From Allobosea sp. Root483D1 (GTDB taxonomy: Bacteria > Pseudomonadota > Alphaproteobacteria > Rhizobiales > Beijerinckiaceae): a DNA stretch of 64,000 bases. A model generated the notes under the pieces. The model was not told where the DNA came from. It worked only from the letters and a program-made list of their open reading frames with translations, and searched no databases. This document shows, in pieces, positions 24,168 to 34,239 of the stretch; the first letter of the stretch is position 1; each line of letters begins with the position of its first letter. The stretch spans positions 1,180,606 through 1,244,605 of the forward strand of contig NZ_LMJW01000001.1 of the NCBI RefSeq assembly GCF_001429505.1. The letters run 5' to 3'. Made by a program: the position numbers and the translations under genes.

Positions 24168-25790
24168 TTACGCCGGCAGATACTGATACAGCCAGGTCTC
24201 GGTCAGCACCTTGTCGCCGCCGCGCAGGAAGCAGCGCATCTCGACCGGGTCCATCCCGTCGACGGTGAGGTCGAACTGCGCGCGCCAATGGCCGGGCACA
24301 TCGTTCGGCACCGCTTCGGCGAAGATGTAGGAGAACGAGCCGCGCGAGGCCGAGAGCACGACCTCGGGCTTGACCCCGAACGGGATGTCCTCCAGCGCCG
24401 GCCCCTTGAACTCGATCATGAACTTGCGCACGCCCTTGGGCCTCACCGTGCCGGGCTGGCCGCCATTGCCGAGCCGGGTGGCGACGACGCGGCCGAGCGA
24501 AGGCGGGAAAGGCTCGTCCGCGAGCCAGTGCAGGCGGTAGCGGAAATTATAGGCATTGCCGGCCTTGGCCGGCGCTTCGGGGACCCACATCGCGACAATG
24601 TTGTCGTGAATCTCATCATCGGTCGGGATCTCGATCAGCTGGACCGCGCCCTTGCCCCATCCGCCCAGCGTCTCGATCCACAGGCTCGGCCGACGCTCGT
24701 AGAAGACGCCATCCATGTAATGATCGATGAGGCGATCGCGCTGCATCAGGCCGAAGCCGCGCGGGTTTTCGTCGACGAAGCTGGATGCGACGGTGCGCTG
24801 GGGGTTGTTGAGCGGGCGCCAGGCGCGCTCGCCATTGCCGGTCCAGAGCGCGAGCCCGTCGGAATCGTGCACCTCCGGCCGCCAGTCGACCATGGTCGTC
24901 TTGGCGGTCTCGGAATACCAGTACATCGAGGTCAGCGGCGCGATGCCGAGCCGTGCGACATCCTTGCGCAGGTGCAGCTCCTGCTCGATCTCCATGTCGA
25001 CGCCCTTGCCGCGATGCATGCGGAAGCGGAAGGCGCCGGCAACGCTCGGACCCGAGAGCAGAGCATAAACGACGACATGCTCGGCCGCCTCCCCGGGCGT
25101 CTCGAGCCAGACATGAGTGAAATCGGGGAACTCCTCCGGCTGGTCGGCGACCGCGGGATTGACAGCGAGGCCGCGGGCCGAGAGTCCGTACTGGTAGAGT
25201 TCGCCGATGGCGCGGAAATAGGAGGCGCCGAGGAAGGCGACCCAGTCGTTCTTCTGCCAGTCGAGCTTCTCGCCCTTGCGGCCGGGATGACCAGAGCGGC
25301 TCTCCTGGAAGCGGAAACCGGCGAAACCGGCGCCCGGCGGCAATTGCTTGGCCGGGGAATCGCCCGGCATCTCGAAATAGCTCTCATCGTAGACGATCTC
25401 GCGCGACTTGCCGTCATCGAGGACATGCATGCGCACCGGCTTCTGGAAGTAGCGGCCGAGATGGAAGAAGGTCACCGGCCAGGGCGACGGGCCATTGGCC
25501 CAGAGCGCCAGCTCCGGCTTGAACCTGATCTTGCCGTGGGCGTCGTAGTCGATCTTCTCGAGCACATCGGGCTTGGGGTTCGGCGGCGGCTCATAGGGCT
25601 TGCCGGCAAGATCGCGGGCCCGCGCCTTCAGACCCTCGAACGAGAAGGCTTCCGCCGTACCGAGCTTCAGCCCTTGCTGCGCCAAGGCTGGGCCTGAGAA
25701 ACCCGCCGCCGCGAGGGCGGCCGTGCCGGCGGCGCCTGCGAGCAAGGTGCGGCGGTCGATCAGGGGCGTGGTCGGCTGTCGCGGCTGCAT
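24168..25790 (-). CDS. Periplasmic glucan biosynthesis protein (OpgG/OpgD family)
   Basis: The 540-residue protein has a Tat-type signal, DRRTLLAGAAGTAALAAAGF, ending near ALAQQ. The MdoG fold follows, with blocks such as LALWANGPSPWPVTFFHLGRYF, ASYFRAIGELYQYGLSARGLA, PRGFGLMQRDR and YERRPSLWIETLGGWGKGAVQLIEIP. These proteins shape osmoregulated periplasmic glucans. The Tat signal fits OpgD better than OpgG, which uses Sec. It is a monocistronic gene convergent with the small ORF. Confidence 0.88.
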   Translation of the reverse strand: MQPRQPTTPLIDRRTLLAGAAGTAALAAAGFSGPALAQQGLKLGTAEAFSFEGLKARARDLAGKPYEPPPNPKPDVLEKIDYDAHGKIRFKPELALWANGPSPWPVTFFHLGRYFQKPVRMHVLDDGKSREIVYDESYFEMPGDSPAKQLPPGAGFAGFRFQESRSGHPGRKGEKLDWQKNDWVAFLGASYFRAIGELYQYGLSARGLAVNPAVADQPEEFPDFTHVWLETPGEAAEHVVVYALLSGPSVAGAFRFRMHRGKGVDMEIEQELHLRKDVARLGIAPLTSMYWYSETAKTTMVDWRPEVHDSDGLALWTGNGERAWRPLNNPQRTVASSFVDENPRGFGLMQRDRLIDHYMDGVFYERRPSLWIETLGGWGKGAVQLIEIPTDDEIHDNIVAMWVPEAPAKAGNAYNFRYRLHWLADEPFPPSLGRVVATRLGNGGQPGTVRPKGVRKFMIEFKGPALEDIPFGVKPEVVLSASRGSFSYIFAEAVPNDVPGHWRAQFDLTVDGMDPVEMRCFLRGGDKVLTETWLYQYLPA

Positions 25791-26018
25791 CGGGCGGGGC
25801 GCTCCATCGGGGAAAGATCGGAAGATGGTGTTTCCGGCTAGCCTGTCCAGCCGGCGAGGGCAATCTCATCAGCTTCCTGACCGCAGCAGGGCGGAAATCG
25901 CGCGCAATCGCGGCAATGAACGCCCTACGGCTTTGGAACAACTTTTCTTTCCCGCCATGAACCGCCTACAACAGGGAAAGTCCGGCCGTCCGAGCCGGAC
26001 CATGTTTCGGGAGGAACC

Positions 26019-26987
26019 ATGACGACGCTGTTCACTGGCCGCGGATTTGCTGGCCTCATGACTGCCGTGACCATCGCCGTGACACCGGTCGCGGCAAAGG
26101 CCCAGGACTTCATCAACGTGCTGACCGGTGGCACCTCGGGCGTCTACTATCCGCTCGGCGTGGCGCTCTCGAAGATCTATGGCGAGAAGATCCCGAATGT
26201 CCGCCCGACCGTGCAGGCGACCAAGGCCTCGGTCGAGAACCTCGTCCTGCTCCAGCAAGGCAAGGGCGAGATCGCCTTCACCCTCGGCGATTCCCTCGAC
26301 GCAGCCTGGAAGGGCGACGAGGACGCCGGCTTCAAGACGCCGTTGAAGAAGCTGCGCGGCATCACCGCGATCTACCCGAACTACGTCCAGATCGTCGCCT
26401 CGAAGGATAGCGGCATCAAGACGCTCGCCGATCTCAAGGGCAAGCGCCTCTCGGTCGGCGCACCCAAATCCGGCACCGAGCTCAACGCCCGCGCTATCCT
26501 CGCCGCCGCCGGCCTGTCCTACAAGGATCTCGGCAAGATCGAGTACCTACCCTTCGCCGAATCGGTCGAGCTGATGAAGAACCGCCAGCTCGACGCCACC
26601 CTGCAATCGGCCGGGCTCGGCGTCGCCTCGCTGCGCGATCTTGCGACTTCGGTCGAGATCACCGTCGTCGAGGTCCCTGCCGCGGTCGTCGACAAGGCCG
26701 GCCCGCCGTTCGTCAAGGTCTCGATCCCGGCCAACACCTATACCGGTCAGACCGCCGCCGTCCCCGCCGCCGCCGTGGTCAACTACCTCGCCACCCATGA
26801 GGGCATGAAGGAGGAGACGGTCTACCAGATGACCAAGGCCGTCTTCGAGAGCCTCCCCGATCTCGGCGCTGCCCACGCCGCCGCCCGCTCGATCAAGCTC
26901 GAGAACGCGCTCGACGGCATGCCGGTGCCGCTGCACCCCGGCGCAGCGCGCTATCTCAAGGAGAAGGGCCTGAAGGTCGGCTCCTGA
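26019..26987 (+). CDS. TAXI-family TRAP transporter solute-binding protein
   Basis: The 322-residue periplasmic protein has a signal peptide (residues 1-28). Its mature start FINVLTGGTSGVYYPLGVALSKIY is the hallmark of TAXI binding proteins. Blocks such as KRLSVGAPKSGTELNARAILAAAGL also fit the family. It captures a small organic anion and feeds the downstream fused permease. GGGAGGAACC immediately precedes the ATG. A strong terminator separates it from the permease gene. Confidence 0.92.
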   Translation: MTTLFTGRGFAGLMTAVTIAVTPVAAKAQDFINVLTGGTSGVYYPLGVALSKIYGEKIPNVRPTVQATKASVENLVLLQQGKGEIAFTLGDSLDAAWKGDEDAGFKTPLKKLRGITAIYPNYVQIVASKDSGIKTLADLKGKRLSVGAPKSGTELNARAILAAAGLSYKDLGKIEYLPFAESVELMKNRQLDATLQSAGLGVASLRDLATSVEITVVEVPAAVVDKAGPPFVKVSIPANTYTGQTAAVPAAAVVNYLATHEGMKEETVYQMTKAVFESLPDLGAAHAAARSIKLENALDGMPVPLHPGAARYLKEKGLKVGS

Positions 26988-27012
26988 GCCCCTTCCCGCC
27001 CGACGTAATCCA

Positions 27013-27045
27013 GGCGAGGCCGGTCGACCCGGCCTCGCCTTTTTT
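27013..27045 (+). terminator. Intrinsic terminator/attenuator between TRAP binding protein and permease
   Basis: GGCGAGGCCGG (27013-27023) and CCGGCCTCGCC (27029-27039) form a perfect 11-bp GC-rich stem with a 5-base loop, followed by six T (27040-27045). It is 26 bases after the stop of the binding-protein gene and 58 before the permease start. Partial read-through would give excess binding protein. Confidence 0.88.
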
Positions 27046-27102
27046 GCCAGACGACGAAACAGTGAAGATCGCGCCTGCAGCGCGGCAGGACGGGAAACCA
27101 GC

Positions 27103-29409
27103 ATGAGCACCGAATCGAGCAAGCCGCTGGCCATCCCGGATGTCGCAGCCGGTCCGCAGGCCGCCCCTTACGACCCCGAGCATGGCCTGCCGGCGACCTT
27201 TGGAACGGGCTGGAAAGGCCGCCTGCTGTTCTGGATCGCTGTCGCCTTCTCGGTCTTCCAGATTGTCACCGCCTTCGGCATTCCGCTCGACTTCCGGATC
27301 ATCCCGGCCATCTCGTGGCTGACGCCGATCCTCTTGATCCGGGTCGCTTTCGCGCTCTGGCTCGGCTGGATCCTCCTCGGCACCGCCCGCGGCCAGGCGA
27401 GCACGGAAGCGATCTTCGCTTTCCTCACCCTGTTCGCCGCTTTCGAGCTGGTTACGCTTTACACCGGCACCCTGCCGAACCAGGTGCTGCGCACCGTCCA
27501 TGTCGGCTTTCTCTGCCTGACCGCCTGCGGCCTGCTCGCCAATGCGGACGAGACCTCGCCGCCGGCCCGCATCTTCTGGTGGGCGGTCGGCATCATCGGC
27601 TTCACGCTCGGCCTCTATCACTGGTGGAACTACAACGAGCTGGTGAACCGCGCCGGCGAGCTCACCCATGCCGACATGGTCGTCGGCATCGCCGCGCTCG
27701 CCGTGCTGTTCCTGCTGGTCTGGCGCGCCATGGGCATCGCCCTGCCGCTCGTCGCCGGCACCTTCCTGGCCTATTGCCTGTTCGGCAATTATCTGCCGGC
27801 GCCTTACGACCATCGCGGCTACAGCCTCGAGCAGGTGATCGAGCAGATGGCCTTCGGCACCGAGGGGCTCTACTCGACGCCGACCGCCGTCTCGGCGACC
27901 TTCATTTTCCTGTTCATCCTGTTCGGCGCGTTCATGGAACGGGCCGGCGTCATCGACTTCTTCAACGACATCTCGATGGCCGTGTTCGGCGGCAAGCAGG
28001 GCGGGCCCGGCAAGGTCTGCGTCGCCTCCTCGGCGCTGATGGGCACCGTCTCCGGCTCCGGCGTCGCCAATGTCGTGGCGTCGGGCCAGTTCACGATTCC
28101 CCTGATGAAGCGCTCCGGCTTCAACGGCGCCTTCGCCGGCGGCGTCGAGGCGACCTCCTCGATGGGCGGCCAGATCATGCCGCCGGTGATGGGCGCGGTC
28201 GCCTTCATCATGGCCGAGACCATCGACGTCCCGTATTCGAAGATCGTCGAGGCGGCGATCATCCCGGCCCTGCTCTATTTCGCCGCCTGCTATTGGGCGG
28301 TGCATCTCGAAGCCGGCAAGCTCGGCCTGCACGGCCTGCCCAAATCGCAATTGCCGAGCGCGCGGGCCGAACTGCGCAAGCACTGGTACCTGATCGCGCC
28401 GCTGGTCGTGCTGGTCTACCTGCTCTTCGCTGGCTTCACCCCGCTCTTCGCCGGGGCGATCGGGCTTGCCCTCACCGTCGCGCTCATCCTCGCGCTGGCG
28501 ATTTCCGCCGGCCTCGGCTCGCAGGCGCTTCGCCTCGTCTTCTGGGTCGGCTTCGCCTTGATCTCCGCGGCATCGATGACGATCAGCATGGCGACGGTCC
28601 TGATGGTCGTGCTCGCGCTCGTTCTCTGGAACGTGCTGCGCGGCGCATCCGGCCGCGAGGTGCTGCAGAGCTGTATCGCGGCGCTCGCGGACGGCGCCCG
28701 CCAGGCCCTGCCGGTCGGCCTCGCCTGCGCGCTGGTCGGCATCGTCATCGGCACCATGACCCTGACCGGCCTCGGCACCATCTTCGGCTCCTGGCTGATC
28801 GGCATCGGCAAGAACTCGATGTTCCTGGCGCTGGTGCTGACCATGGTGTTCAGCCTGATCCTCGGCATGGGCATCCCGACCATCCCGAACTACATCATCA
28901 CCTCGTCGCTGGCCGCGCCGATCCTGCTCCAGCTCGACGTGCCGCTCATCGTCAGCCACATGTTCGTCTTCTATTTCGGGATCATGGCCGACCTGACCCC
29001 GCCGGTCGCACTCGCCGCCTTCGCCGCCGCGCCGATGGCCAAGGTCTCGGGCATGAAGATCGGCGTCCAGGCGGTGAAGATCGCGCTGCCCGGCTTCGTC
29101 GTGCCCTATATGGCGGTCTACGACCCGACGCTGATGCTACAACCGGTGGCAGGTCTCTCCGGCGCCACCTACTGGCTCGCCGTCGCCTATATCGTGGTCA
29201 AGGCGACGCTCGCCATGATCCTCTGGGGCGCGGCGTTCGTCGGCTACCTCACGCGCCGGCTGGCGCTGTGGGAACGTGCGCTGGCGGCGGTCGCCGCTGC
29301 CTTTCTCGTCGCCGCGGTCCCGCTCACCGACGAGATCGGCTTTGCGCTCGCGGCCGCGATGATCGGCCAGCATCTCTGGCGCGCCAGAGCGCCTGCGCCA
29401 GCCGTATGA
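27103..29409 (+). CDS. TRAP transporter fused permease (4TM + 12TM)
   Basis: The 768-residue membrane protein joins the DctQ-like and DctM-like parts, as is usual for TAXI systems. The DctM part shows ALMGTVSGSGVANVVASGQFTIP, VEATSSMGGQIMPPVMGAVAFIMAE and FSLILGMGIPTIPNYIITSSLAAP. It couples uptake of the bound solute to an ion gradient. Its last bases overlap the start of the DUF1850 gene (ATGA). Confidence 0.93.
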   Translation: MSTESSKPLAIPDVAAGPQAAPYDPEHGLPATFGTGWKGRLLFWIAVAFSVFQIVTAFGIPLDFRIIPAISWLTPILLIRVAFALWLGWILLGTARGQASTEAIFAFLTLFAAFELVTLYTGTLPNQVLRTVHVGFLCLTACGLLANADETSPPARIFWWAVGIIGFTLGLYHWWNYNELVNRAGELTHADMVVGIAALAVLFLLVWRAMGIALPLVAGTFLAYCLFGNYLPAPYDHRGYSLEQVIEQMAFGTEGLYSTPTAVSATFIFLFILFGAFMERAGVIDFFNDISMAVFGGKQGGPGKVCVASSALMGTVSGSGVANVVASGQFTIPLMKRSGFNGAFAGGVEATSSMGGQIMPPVMGAVAFIMAETIDVPYSKIVEAAIIPALLYFAACYWAVHLEAGKLGLHGLPKSQLPSARAELRKHWYLIAPLVVLVYLLFAGFTPLFAGAIGLALTVALILALAISAGLGSQALRLVFWVGFALISAASMTISMATVLMVVLALVLWNVLRGASGREVLQSCIAALADGARQALPVGLACALVGIVIGTMTLTGLGTIFGSWLIGIGKNSMFLALVLTMVFSLILGMGIPTIPNYIITSSLAAPILLQLDVPLIVSHMFVFYFGIMADLTPPVALAAFAAAPMAKVSGMKIGVQAVKIALPGFVVPYMAVYDPTLMLQPVAGLSGATYWLAVAYIVVKATLAMILWGAAFVGYLTRRLALWERALAAVAAAFLVAAVPLTDEIGFALAAAMIGQHLWRARAPAPAV

Positions 29410-29768
29410 TCTGCCTTGCCGCCGGCGCGCTCGTGATCTCGCTCGGCGCGAGCGAGATCACGCTGTCCTGGCGGCATTCGGTGCAGAAATCGCTGTGGGA
29501 GGAGGTTTGGCAGGAAACCTCCGACGGGCTCGTCATCCGCGAGGCCCGCATCCAGGGCTCAGGCGCCGGCATGGATCCGCCTGATGGCGCGAAGCTCGTC
29601 GATGGCTTCTGGCGCTGGCGGCCCGCTCTGCCGCCGCTGCGCGAGGTCGTTATGCGCCGCTCCGGCGCGACCGCCGATTGGCGGGTCTGTGTGGAAAGCC
29701 GCTGCCGCTCGCTCGACGAATTGCTGCCGGCCGAGGCCGATCCGGTGGTAATGCGCCCTTGCGGCTGA
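29406..29768 (+). CDS. DUF1850 protein linked to the TAXI TRAP transporter
   Basis: The 120-residue protein begins with an N-terminal hydrophobic segment (MICLAAGALVISLGASEITL). The conserved block LSWRHSVQKSLWEEVWQETSDGLVIREARIQGSGAGM follows, with two Cys near the end (VCVESRC). DUF1850 genes are commonly found beside TAXI TRAP permeases, and here the start overlaps the permease stop by four bases. Its role is not established. A periplasmic or membrane-anchored helper is likely. Confidence 0.82.
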   Translation: MICLAAGALVISLGASEITLSWRHSVQKSLWEEVWQETSDGLVIREARIQGSGAGMDPPDGAKLVDGFWRWRPALPPLREVVMRRSGATADWRVCVESRCRSLDELLPAEADPVVMRPCG

Positions 29769-29771
29769 GCC

Positions 29772-30011
29772 TCAGCCGCGATGGGTCAGACGCTCGATCT
29801 TCACGACGCGGCGCATGAAGTTCAGGAGGCCATAGGCGGCGAGCACCGAGAACAGCCCCATCAGCACATAAGCGGCGATATGGCCGAGGTCGAACAGGCC
29901 GGCAAGCGCCCAGCCGGACGCGAGCGCGACGCCGAAGATCTCGACCGCGATCAGGATGGCGAGCGAGATCACCATGATCACGTTGCGCCAGTTGGTGCGG
30001 CCAGCCGCCAT
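29772..30011 (-). CDS. Small two-helix inner-membrane protein
   Basis: The protein has 79 residues from the ATG at 30011, which has GAGGG about eight bases upstream. Two hydrophobic helices are clear (VIMVISLAILIAVEIFGVALASGW and IAAYVLMGLFSVLAAYGLLNFM). A basic C-terminal tail follows (RRVVKIERLTHRG). I do not recognise a family. It is convergent with the DUF1850 gene, three bases apart, and divergent from the gamma-glutamyltransferase-like gene. Confidence 0.68.
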   Translation of the reverse strand: MAAGRTNWRNVIMVISLAILIAVEIFGVALASGWALAGLFDLGHIAAYVLMGLFSVLAAYGLLNFMRRVVKIERLTHRG

Positions 30012-30123
30012 GCTTTTACCCTCGGAACCCATGCACGGACCGCCTAGCCTAGGCGGCGGCGGCATGCAACAAAATCGCGCCTTCCGGCACATGGTCCCGC
30101 CTAACTCGAACGACAAGAACCTG

Positions 30124-31713
30124 ATGCCCGATTCTCCGGTTTTCGCCTCTGCGGCCGTCGCCGCTCCCCATCGCCTCGCTTCCGAGGCAGGTCGCGCGAT
30201 CCTCGCCGAGGGCGGCAATGCGATCGAGGCGATGGTTGCCATGGCCGCGACCATCGCCGTCGTCTACCCGCACATGAACGCGATCGGCGGCGACGGCTTC
30301 TGGCTGGTGCACGAGCCCGGCGGCAAGGTTCACGCCATCGAGGCCTGCGGCCCGGCAGGGAGTCTGGCCACGATCGAGCGCTATCGCGAGAAGGGGCATG
30401 ACACGCTGCCCGCGCGCGGCCCGGACGCGGCGATCACCGTCGCCGGCGCGATCAGCGGCTGGCAGGCGGCCCTCGCTCTGTCGGCCGGCCTCGGCGGCAA
30501 GTTGCCGCTGAAGGACCTGCTCGCCGATGCCATCCGCCATTGCGCCGAAGGCTACGATATCTCGGACTCCGAGCTGCGCACCTGGCCGCAGGAGGTCGAT
30601 GCGGCGAAGGCCGCGCCCGGCTTCAGCGAGTTCTTCTGGCCGGGCGGCGAACGCCCCAAGGCCGGCGATCGGCGAAAGGCCACCGCTCTCGGCGCGACGC
30701 TGGAGCAGCTCGCCCATGACGGGCTCGACGATTTCTATCGCGGCGACATCGGCCGCGAACTCGCCGAGGACCTCGGCCGTATCGGTGCGCCTATCACCCG
30801 CGCCGACCTTGAAGCCTTCCGCGCCCGGCCCGTCCAGCCGCTGTCGCTGAAATTGCCCGGGCTCACCGTCTACAATTTCCCGCCGCCGACTCAAGGCCTG
30901 ACCGCCCTGATGATCCTCGGCCTCTTCGAGAAGCTCGGGGTGACGCGGGCGGAGAGCTTCGACCACCATCACGGGCTGGTCGAGGCGACGAAGCGGGCGC
31001 TCGCCATCCGCGACAAGGTCGTCACCGACCCGGCCTTCATGACGGTCGACCCGGCAAGCCTCCTCACCGACACCGCCCTGGAGCGCGAAGCCGCCAGGAT
31101 CGACCGCAAGCGCGCCGCGAGCTGGCCGTTCCGGCCCGGCGAGGGCGACACGATCTGGATGGGCGCGATCGACGGCTCCGGCCTCGCCGTCTCCTATATC
31201 CAGTCGCTCTACTGGGAGTACGGCTCCGGCTGCATCCTGCCCAAGACCGGCGTCAACTGGCAGAATCGCGGCGTCTCCTTCTCGCTCGATCGCAACGCGC
31301 TCAATCCGCTGATGCCCGGCCGCAAGCCCTTCCATACCCTCAATCCGCCGCTCGCCCGCTTCGACGACGGCCGGATCGTCTCCTATGGCGCGATGGGCGG
31401 CGACGGCCAGCCGCAGTTCCAGGCGCAGATCCTGTCGCGCTATCGTTTCGGCCAGGGCGTCGCCGACGCGGTCGACGCGCCGCGCTGGCTCTTCGGGCGG
31501 ACCTGGGGCGCCGGCTCGATCTCGCTCAAGCTGGAAAACCGCTTCGACCCGATGCTGCTGGCGCGGCTGACGGCCGCCGGCCATCCGGTCGAGGAGTACA
31601 GCGAGGCCTATTCCGACCAGTTCGGCCATGCCGGCATGCTGGTGAAGCACCAGAAGGGCCATGTCGAAGCGACGCATGATCCGCGTTCGGACGGCGACGC
31701 CCGCGGCATCTGA
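30124..31713 (+). CDS. Gamma-glutamyltransferase-family amidohydrolase
   Basis: The protein has 529 residues from the ATG at 30124. The Ntn-hydrolase precursor fold is recognisable: ASEAGRAILAEGGNAIEAMVA and MNAIGGDGFWLVHEP at the start, and GDTIWMGAIDGSGLAVSYIQSLYW where the self-cleavage Thr (in GDT) begins the small subunit. There is no signal peptide, so it is cytosolic. The oxamate-amidohydrolase (HpxW) branch fits better than glutathione-degrading GGT. It starts a run with an amidase and nitrile hydratase genes, so an amide-type substrate is plausible. Confidence 0.82.
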   Translation: MPDSPVFASAAVAAPHRLASEAGRAILAEGGNAIEAMVAMAATIAVVYPHMNAIGGDGFWLVHEPGGKVHAIEACGPAGSLATIERYREKGHDTLPARGPDAAITVAGAISGWQAALALSAGLGGKLPLKDLLADAIRHCAEGYDISDSELRTWPQEVDAAKAAPGFSEFFWPGGERPKAGDRRKATALGATLEQLAHDGLDDFYRGDIGRELAEDLGRIGAPITRADLEAFRARPVQPLSLKLPGLTVYNFPPPTQGLTALMILGLFEKLGVTRAESFDHHHGLVEATKRALAIRDKVVTDPAFMTVDPASLLTDTALEREAARIDRKRAASWPFRPGEGDTIWMGAIDGSGLAVSYIQSLYWEYGSGCILPKTGVNWQNRGVSFSLDRNALNPLMPGRKPFHTLNPPLARFDDGRIVSYGAMGGDGQPQFQAQILSRYRFGQGVADAVDAPRWLFGRTWGAGSISLKLENRFDPMLLARLTAAGHPVEEYSEAYSDQFGHAGMLVKHQKGHVEATHDPRSDGDARGI

Positions 31714-31740
31714 TTGGGATCTGGGGGATCTGAGACGACC

Positions 31741-32937
31741 ATGATCGAGAACGACCCGTTTCGCTGCTTCGTGCCGTATCCGGAAGTCCCGGTGAAGCAT
31801 GCCTCGTCCGGCCCGCTGTCCGGTCTGACCCTCGCGGTCAAGGACCTCTTCGACGTCAAGGGCTACCCGACCGGCGCGGGATCGCCGACCGTGCTGGCAA
31901 TGTCGGGGATCAAGAGCAAGACGGCACCGATCGTGAAGGTGTTCCTGGAGGCCGGCGCCCGCTTCGTCGGCAAGACCCATACCGACGAGCTCGCCTTCTC
32001 GCTCAACGGCAAGAACGCTCATTTCGGCTCACCCATCAATCCGGCAGCGCCGGATCGCATCACCGGCGGCTCGTCCTCGGGCTCGATGGCGGTGGTCGCC
32101 GGCCGGCTCGCCGATATCGCGCTTGGCTCCGACACCGGCGGCTCGGTCCGGGCGCCAGCGAGCTATGGGGGCCTGTTCGGCATCCGCCCGACTCATGGTC
32201 GGCTTTCGCTGAAGCGCGCCTGGCCGCTGGCGGAGAGCCTCGACACCGCCGGCTTCTTCGCCAGGGATGGCGAGGTCTTCGCCCGCGTCGCCAATGCCGT
32301 CCTCGGCAGGGACCGGCTGGCGCTGCCGGAGACGCCGCGCCTCCTGCTCGCCGACGATCTCTTTGCCCAGGCCGTGCCGGAGGCCGAACGCGTCCTGCGC
32401 AATGTCGTGCAGCGCATCGTGCCGATCCTCGGCCAGCCCGAGACGGTGCGCGCCGTCAGCGACATGGACGCGCTCTACTGGGCCTTCCGCTGGATCCAGG
32501 GTCGTGAGGCCTGGCAGGCGGATGGCGCGATGATCACGCGCCATGCCCCGCCGCTCGGCCCGGGCGTCGCCGAGCGCTTCGCCTTCGGCAAGGCGGTCAG
32601 CGATGCCGAATTCGCCCGCGGCGACACAGTGCGCCGGAAGTTCCGCTCCAGGCTCGCAAAATTGCTCGGCAAGGACGGCGTTCTGCTGCTGCCGACTGTG
32701 CCGGATGTCGCGCCGTTGATCAGCGCCGGCGAGCCCGAGCTCGAGGATTTCCGCAACCGTGCCCTGCGCCTGCTCTGCCTTGCGGGGCTCTCCGGCTTCC
32801 CGCAGATTTCGATTCCCGTCGCCCATCGCGACGACGCTCCGTTGGGCTTGTCGGTGATCGGACCGAAGGGCTCGGATAGGTCGCTCGCGGCCTTCGCCGT
32901 GAAATTCGAGCGGGCGGCACGGATCAGGCTGGCATGA
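31741..32937 (+). CDS. Amidase (amidase signature family)
   Basis: The 398-residue enzyme has the Ser-cis-Ser-Lys triad readable as Lys34 ([11 protein letters not shown]), Ser111 (GGSSSGS) and Ser135 (DTGGSVRAP). It hydrolyses amides to acids and ammonia. In front of nitrile hydratase genes it completes the nitrile to amide to acid route. The ATG at 31741 is chosen over one at 31714 because it gives the usual N-terminus. It is shorter than many amidases but has all core blocks. Confidence 0.9.
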   Translation: MIENDPFRCFVPYPEVPVKHASSGPLSGLTLAVKDLFDVKGYPTGAGSPTVLAMSGIKSKTAPIVKVFLEAGARFVGKTHTDELAFSLNGKNAHFGSPINPAAPDRITGGSSSGSMAVVAGRLADIALGSDTGGSVRAPASYGGLFGIRPTHGRLSLKRAWPLAESLDTAGFFARDGEVFARVANAVLGRDRLALPETPRLLLADDLFAQAVPEAERVLRNVVQRIVPILGQPETVRAVSDMDALYWAFRWIQGREAWQADGAMITRHAPPLGPGVAERFAFGKAVSDAEFARGDTVRRKFRSRLAKLLGKDGVLLLPTVPDVAPLISAGEPELEDFRNRALRLLCLAGLSGFPQISIPVAHRDDAPLGLSVIGPKGSDRSLAAFAVKFERAARIRLA

Positions 32938-32950
32938 CAGGGAGGACACG

Positions 32951-33583
32951 ATGAGCGGCCACGACCATCACCACCATCATGACCACGAGCACGACAACCA
33001 TTTCACCCCGATCGAAGCGCGGGTGAAGGCGCTGGAATCGCTGATGGTCGAGAAGGGCTATGTCGACCCCAGCGCGCTCGACGCGATCATCGATACCTAC
33101 GAGACCAGGGTCGGCCCGCGCAACGGCGCCCGTGTCGTCGCCAAGGCCTGGAGCGATCCGGCCTATGCTGACCGCCTGAAGGCCGACGGCACCGCGGCCG
33201 TCGCCGAGCTCGGCTATGGCGGGCGCGGCGGCGAGCACATCGTCGCCTGCTTCAATACGCCGGAGGAGCACAACCTCATCGTCTGCACCTTGTGCTCCTG
33301 CTATCCGTGGCCAGTGCTCGGCTTGCCGCCGGTCTGGTACAAATCGCCGCCCTATCGCGCCAAGGCGGTGATCGATCCACGCGGCACGCTCTCCGATTTC
33401 GGCGTGACCTTGCCCGAGGGCCAGCGCATCCGCGTCTGGGATTCGACCGCAGAGACGCGCTTCATCGTCATCCCGATGCGCCCCGAAGGCACTGAGGGTT
33501 GGAGCGAGGACGAACTCGCATCGATCGTCAACCGCGACTCGATGATCGGCGTCGGCTTGCCCTCCCCGGGGGATAAGCCATGA
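32951..33583 (+). CDS. nthA: Nitrile hydratase alpha subunit (cobalt type)
   Basis: The 210-residue subunit carries the metal site [17 protein letters not shown] with Cys112, Cys115 and Cys117. Thr113 marks the cobalt type, since iron-type enzymes have Ser there. Nitrile hydratase adds water to nitriles to give amides. An unusual N-terminal run [14 protein letters not shown] (residues 4-17) precedes the family domain. GGGAGGACACG precedes the ATG. It overlaps nthB by four bases. Confidence 0.95.
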   Translation: MSGHDHHHHHDHEHDNHFTPIEARVKALESLMVEKGYVDPSALDAIIDTYETRVGPRNGARVVAKAWSDPAYADRLKADGTAAVAELGYGGRGGEHIVACFNTPEEHNLIVCTLCSCYPWPVLGLPPVWYKSPPYRAKAVIDPRGTLSDFGVTLPEGQRIRVWDSTAETRFIVIPMRPEGTEGWSEDELASIVNRDSMIGVGLPSPGDKP

Positions 33584-34239
33584 ACAGCGCCCACGACCTC
33601 GGCGGCCAGATGGGCTTCGGCCCGGTCGTGCCGGAGAAGGACGAGCCGATCTTCCATGCCGACTGGGAGAAGAAGGTCCTGGCGATCAACGTCGCCGCCG
33701 GTGCGATGGGCGCCTGGACGATCGACGGCATCCGCCATGCGAGAGAGAGCCTGCCGCCGGCGCAATATCTCTCGTCGAGCTATTACCAGATCTGGCTGGC
33801 GGCACTCGACAAGGTGCTGGTCGAGCAGGGCTTCCTGAGCAAGGAGGAGCTGGCTTCCGGTGTCGCCGAAAGCACGCGCCGGGAGCCCAAGCGCGTGCTC
33901 AAGGGCGAGGAGGTTCCGACCGTCCTGCGCCGCGGCTTCCCTTACGAGCGTGAGGCGCCGGCCCCGGCCCGCTTCAAGGTCGGTGACAAGGTCCGCACCA
34001 TCGTAATGCATCCGCAGCACCATACCCGTCTGCCGCGTTATGCCCGTGGCAAACAGGGCGTGATCGAGCTGGTCACTGGCTGCCATGTATTTCCCGACAC
34101 CGGCGCCCATGGCGCGCCCGAGCAGGCGCAATGGCTCTACACCGTCGTTTTCACCGGTTCGGAGCTCTGGGGGCGCGACGCCGATCCGACGAGCACGGTC
34201 AGCATCGAGGCCTGGGAGAGCTATCTTGAGCCGGCCTGA
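33580..34239 (+). CDS. nthB: Nitrile hydratase beta subunit
   Basis: The 219-residue partner of NthA begins [16 protein letters not shown], a standard beta-subunit start. The C-terminal domain has [43 protein letters not shown] and ELWGRDADP, as in Co-type beta subunits. Together the two subunits form the active site with the alpha-chain Cys cluster. ATGA overlap with nthA suggests coupled translation. Confidence 0.95.
   Translation: MNSAHDLGGQMGFGPVVPEKDEPIFHADWEKKVLAINVAAGAMGAWTIDGIRHARESLPPAQYLSSSYYQIWLAALDKVLVEQGFLSKEELASGVAESTRREPKRVLKGEEVPTVLRRGFPYEREAPAPARFKVGDKVRTIVMHPQHHTRLPRYARGKQGVIELVTGCHVFPDTGAHGAPEQAQWLYTVVFTGSELWGRDADPTSTVSIEAWESYLEPA

Noticed and set aside
27315-29405. Long plus-strand frame overlapping the TRAP permease in another phase
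   Set aside because: Only its end, from the ATG at 29406, has coding character (DUF1850). The preceding part is Arg/Pro-rich shadow sequence.
32951-33583. Iron-type nitrile hydratase
   Set aside because: The metal motif is CTLCSC with Thr, which marks the cobalt type. The accessory gene is also of the small activator type, not the large iron activator.
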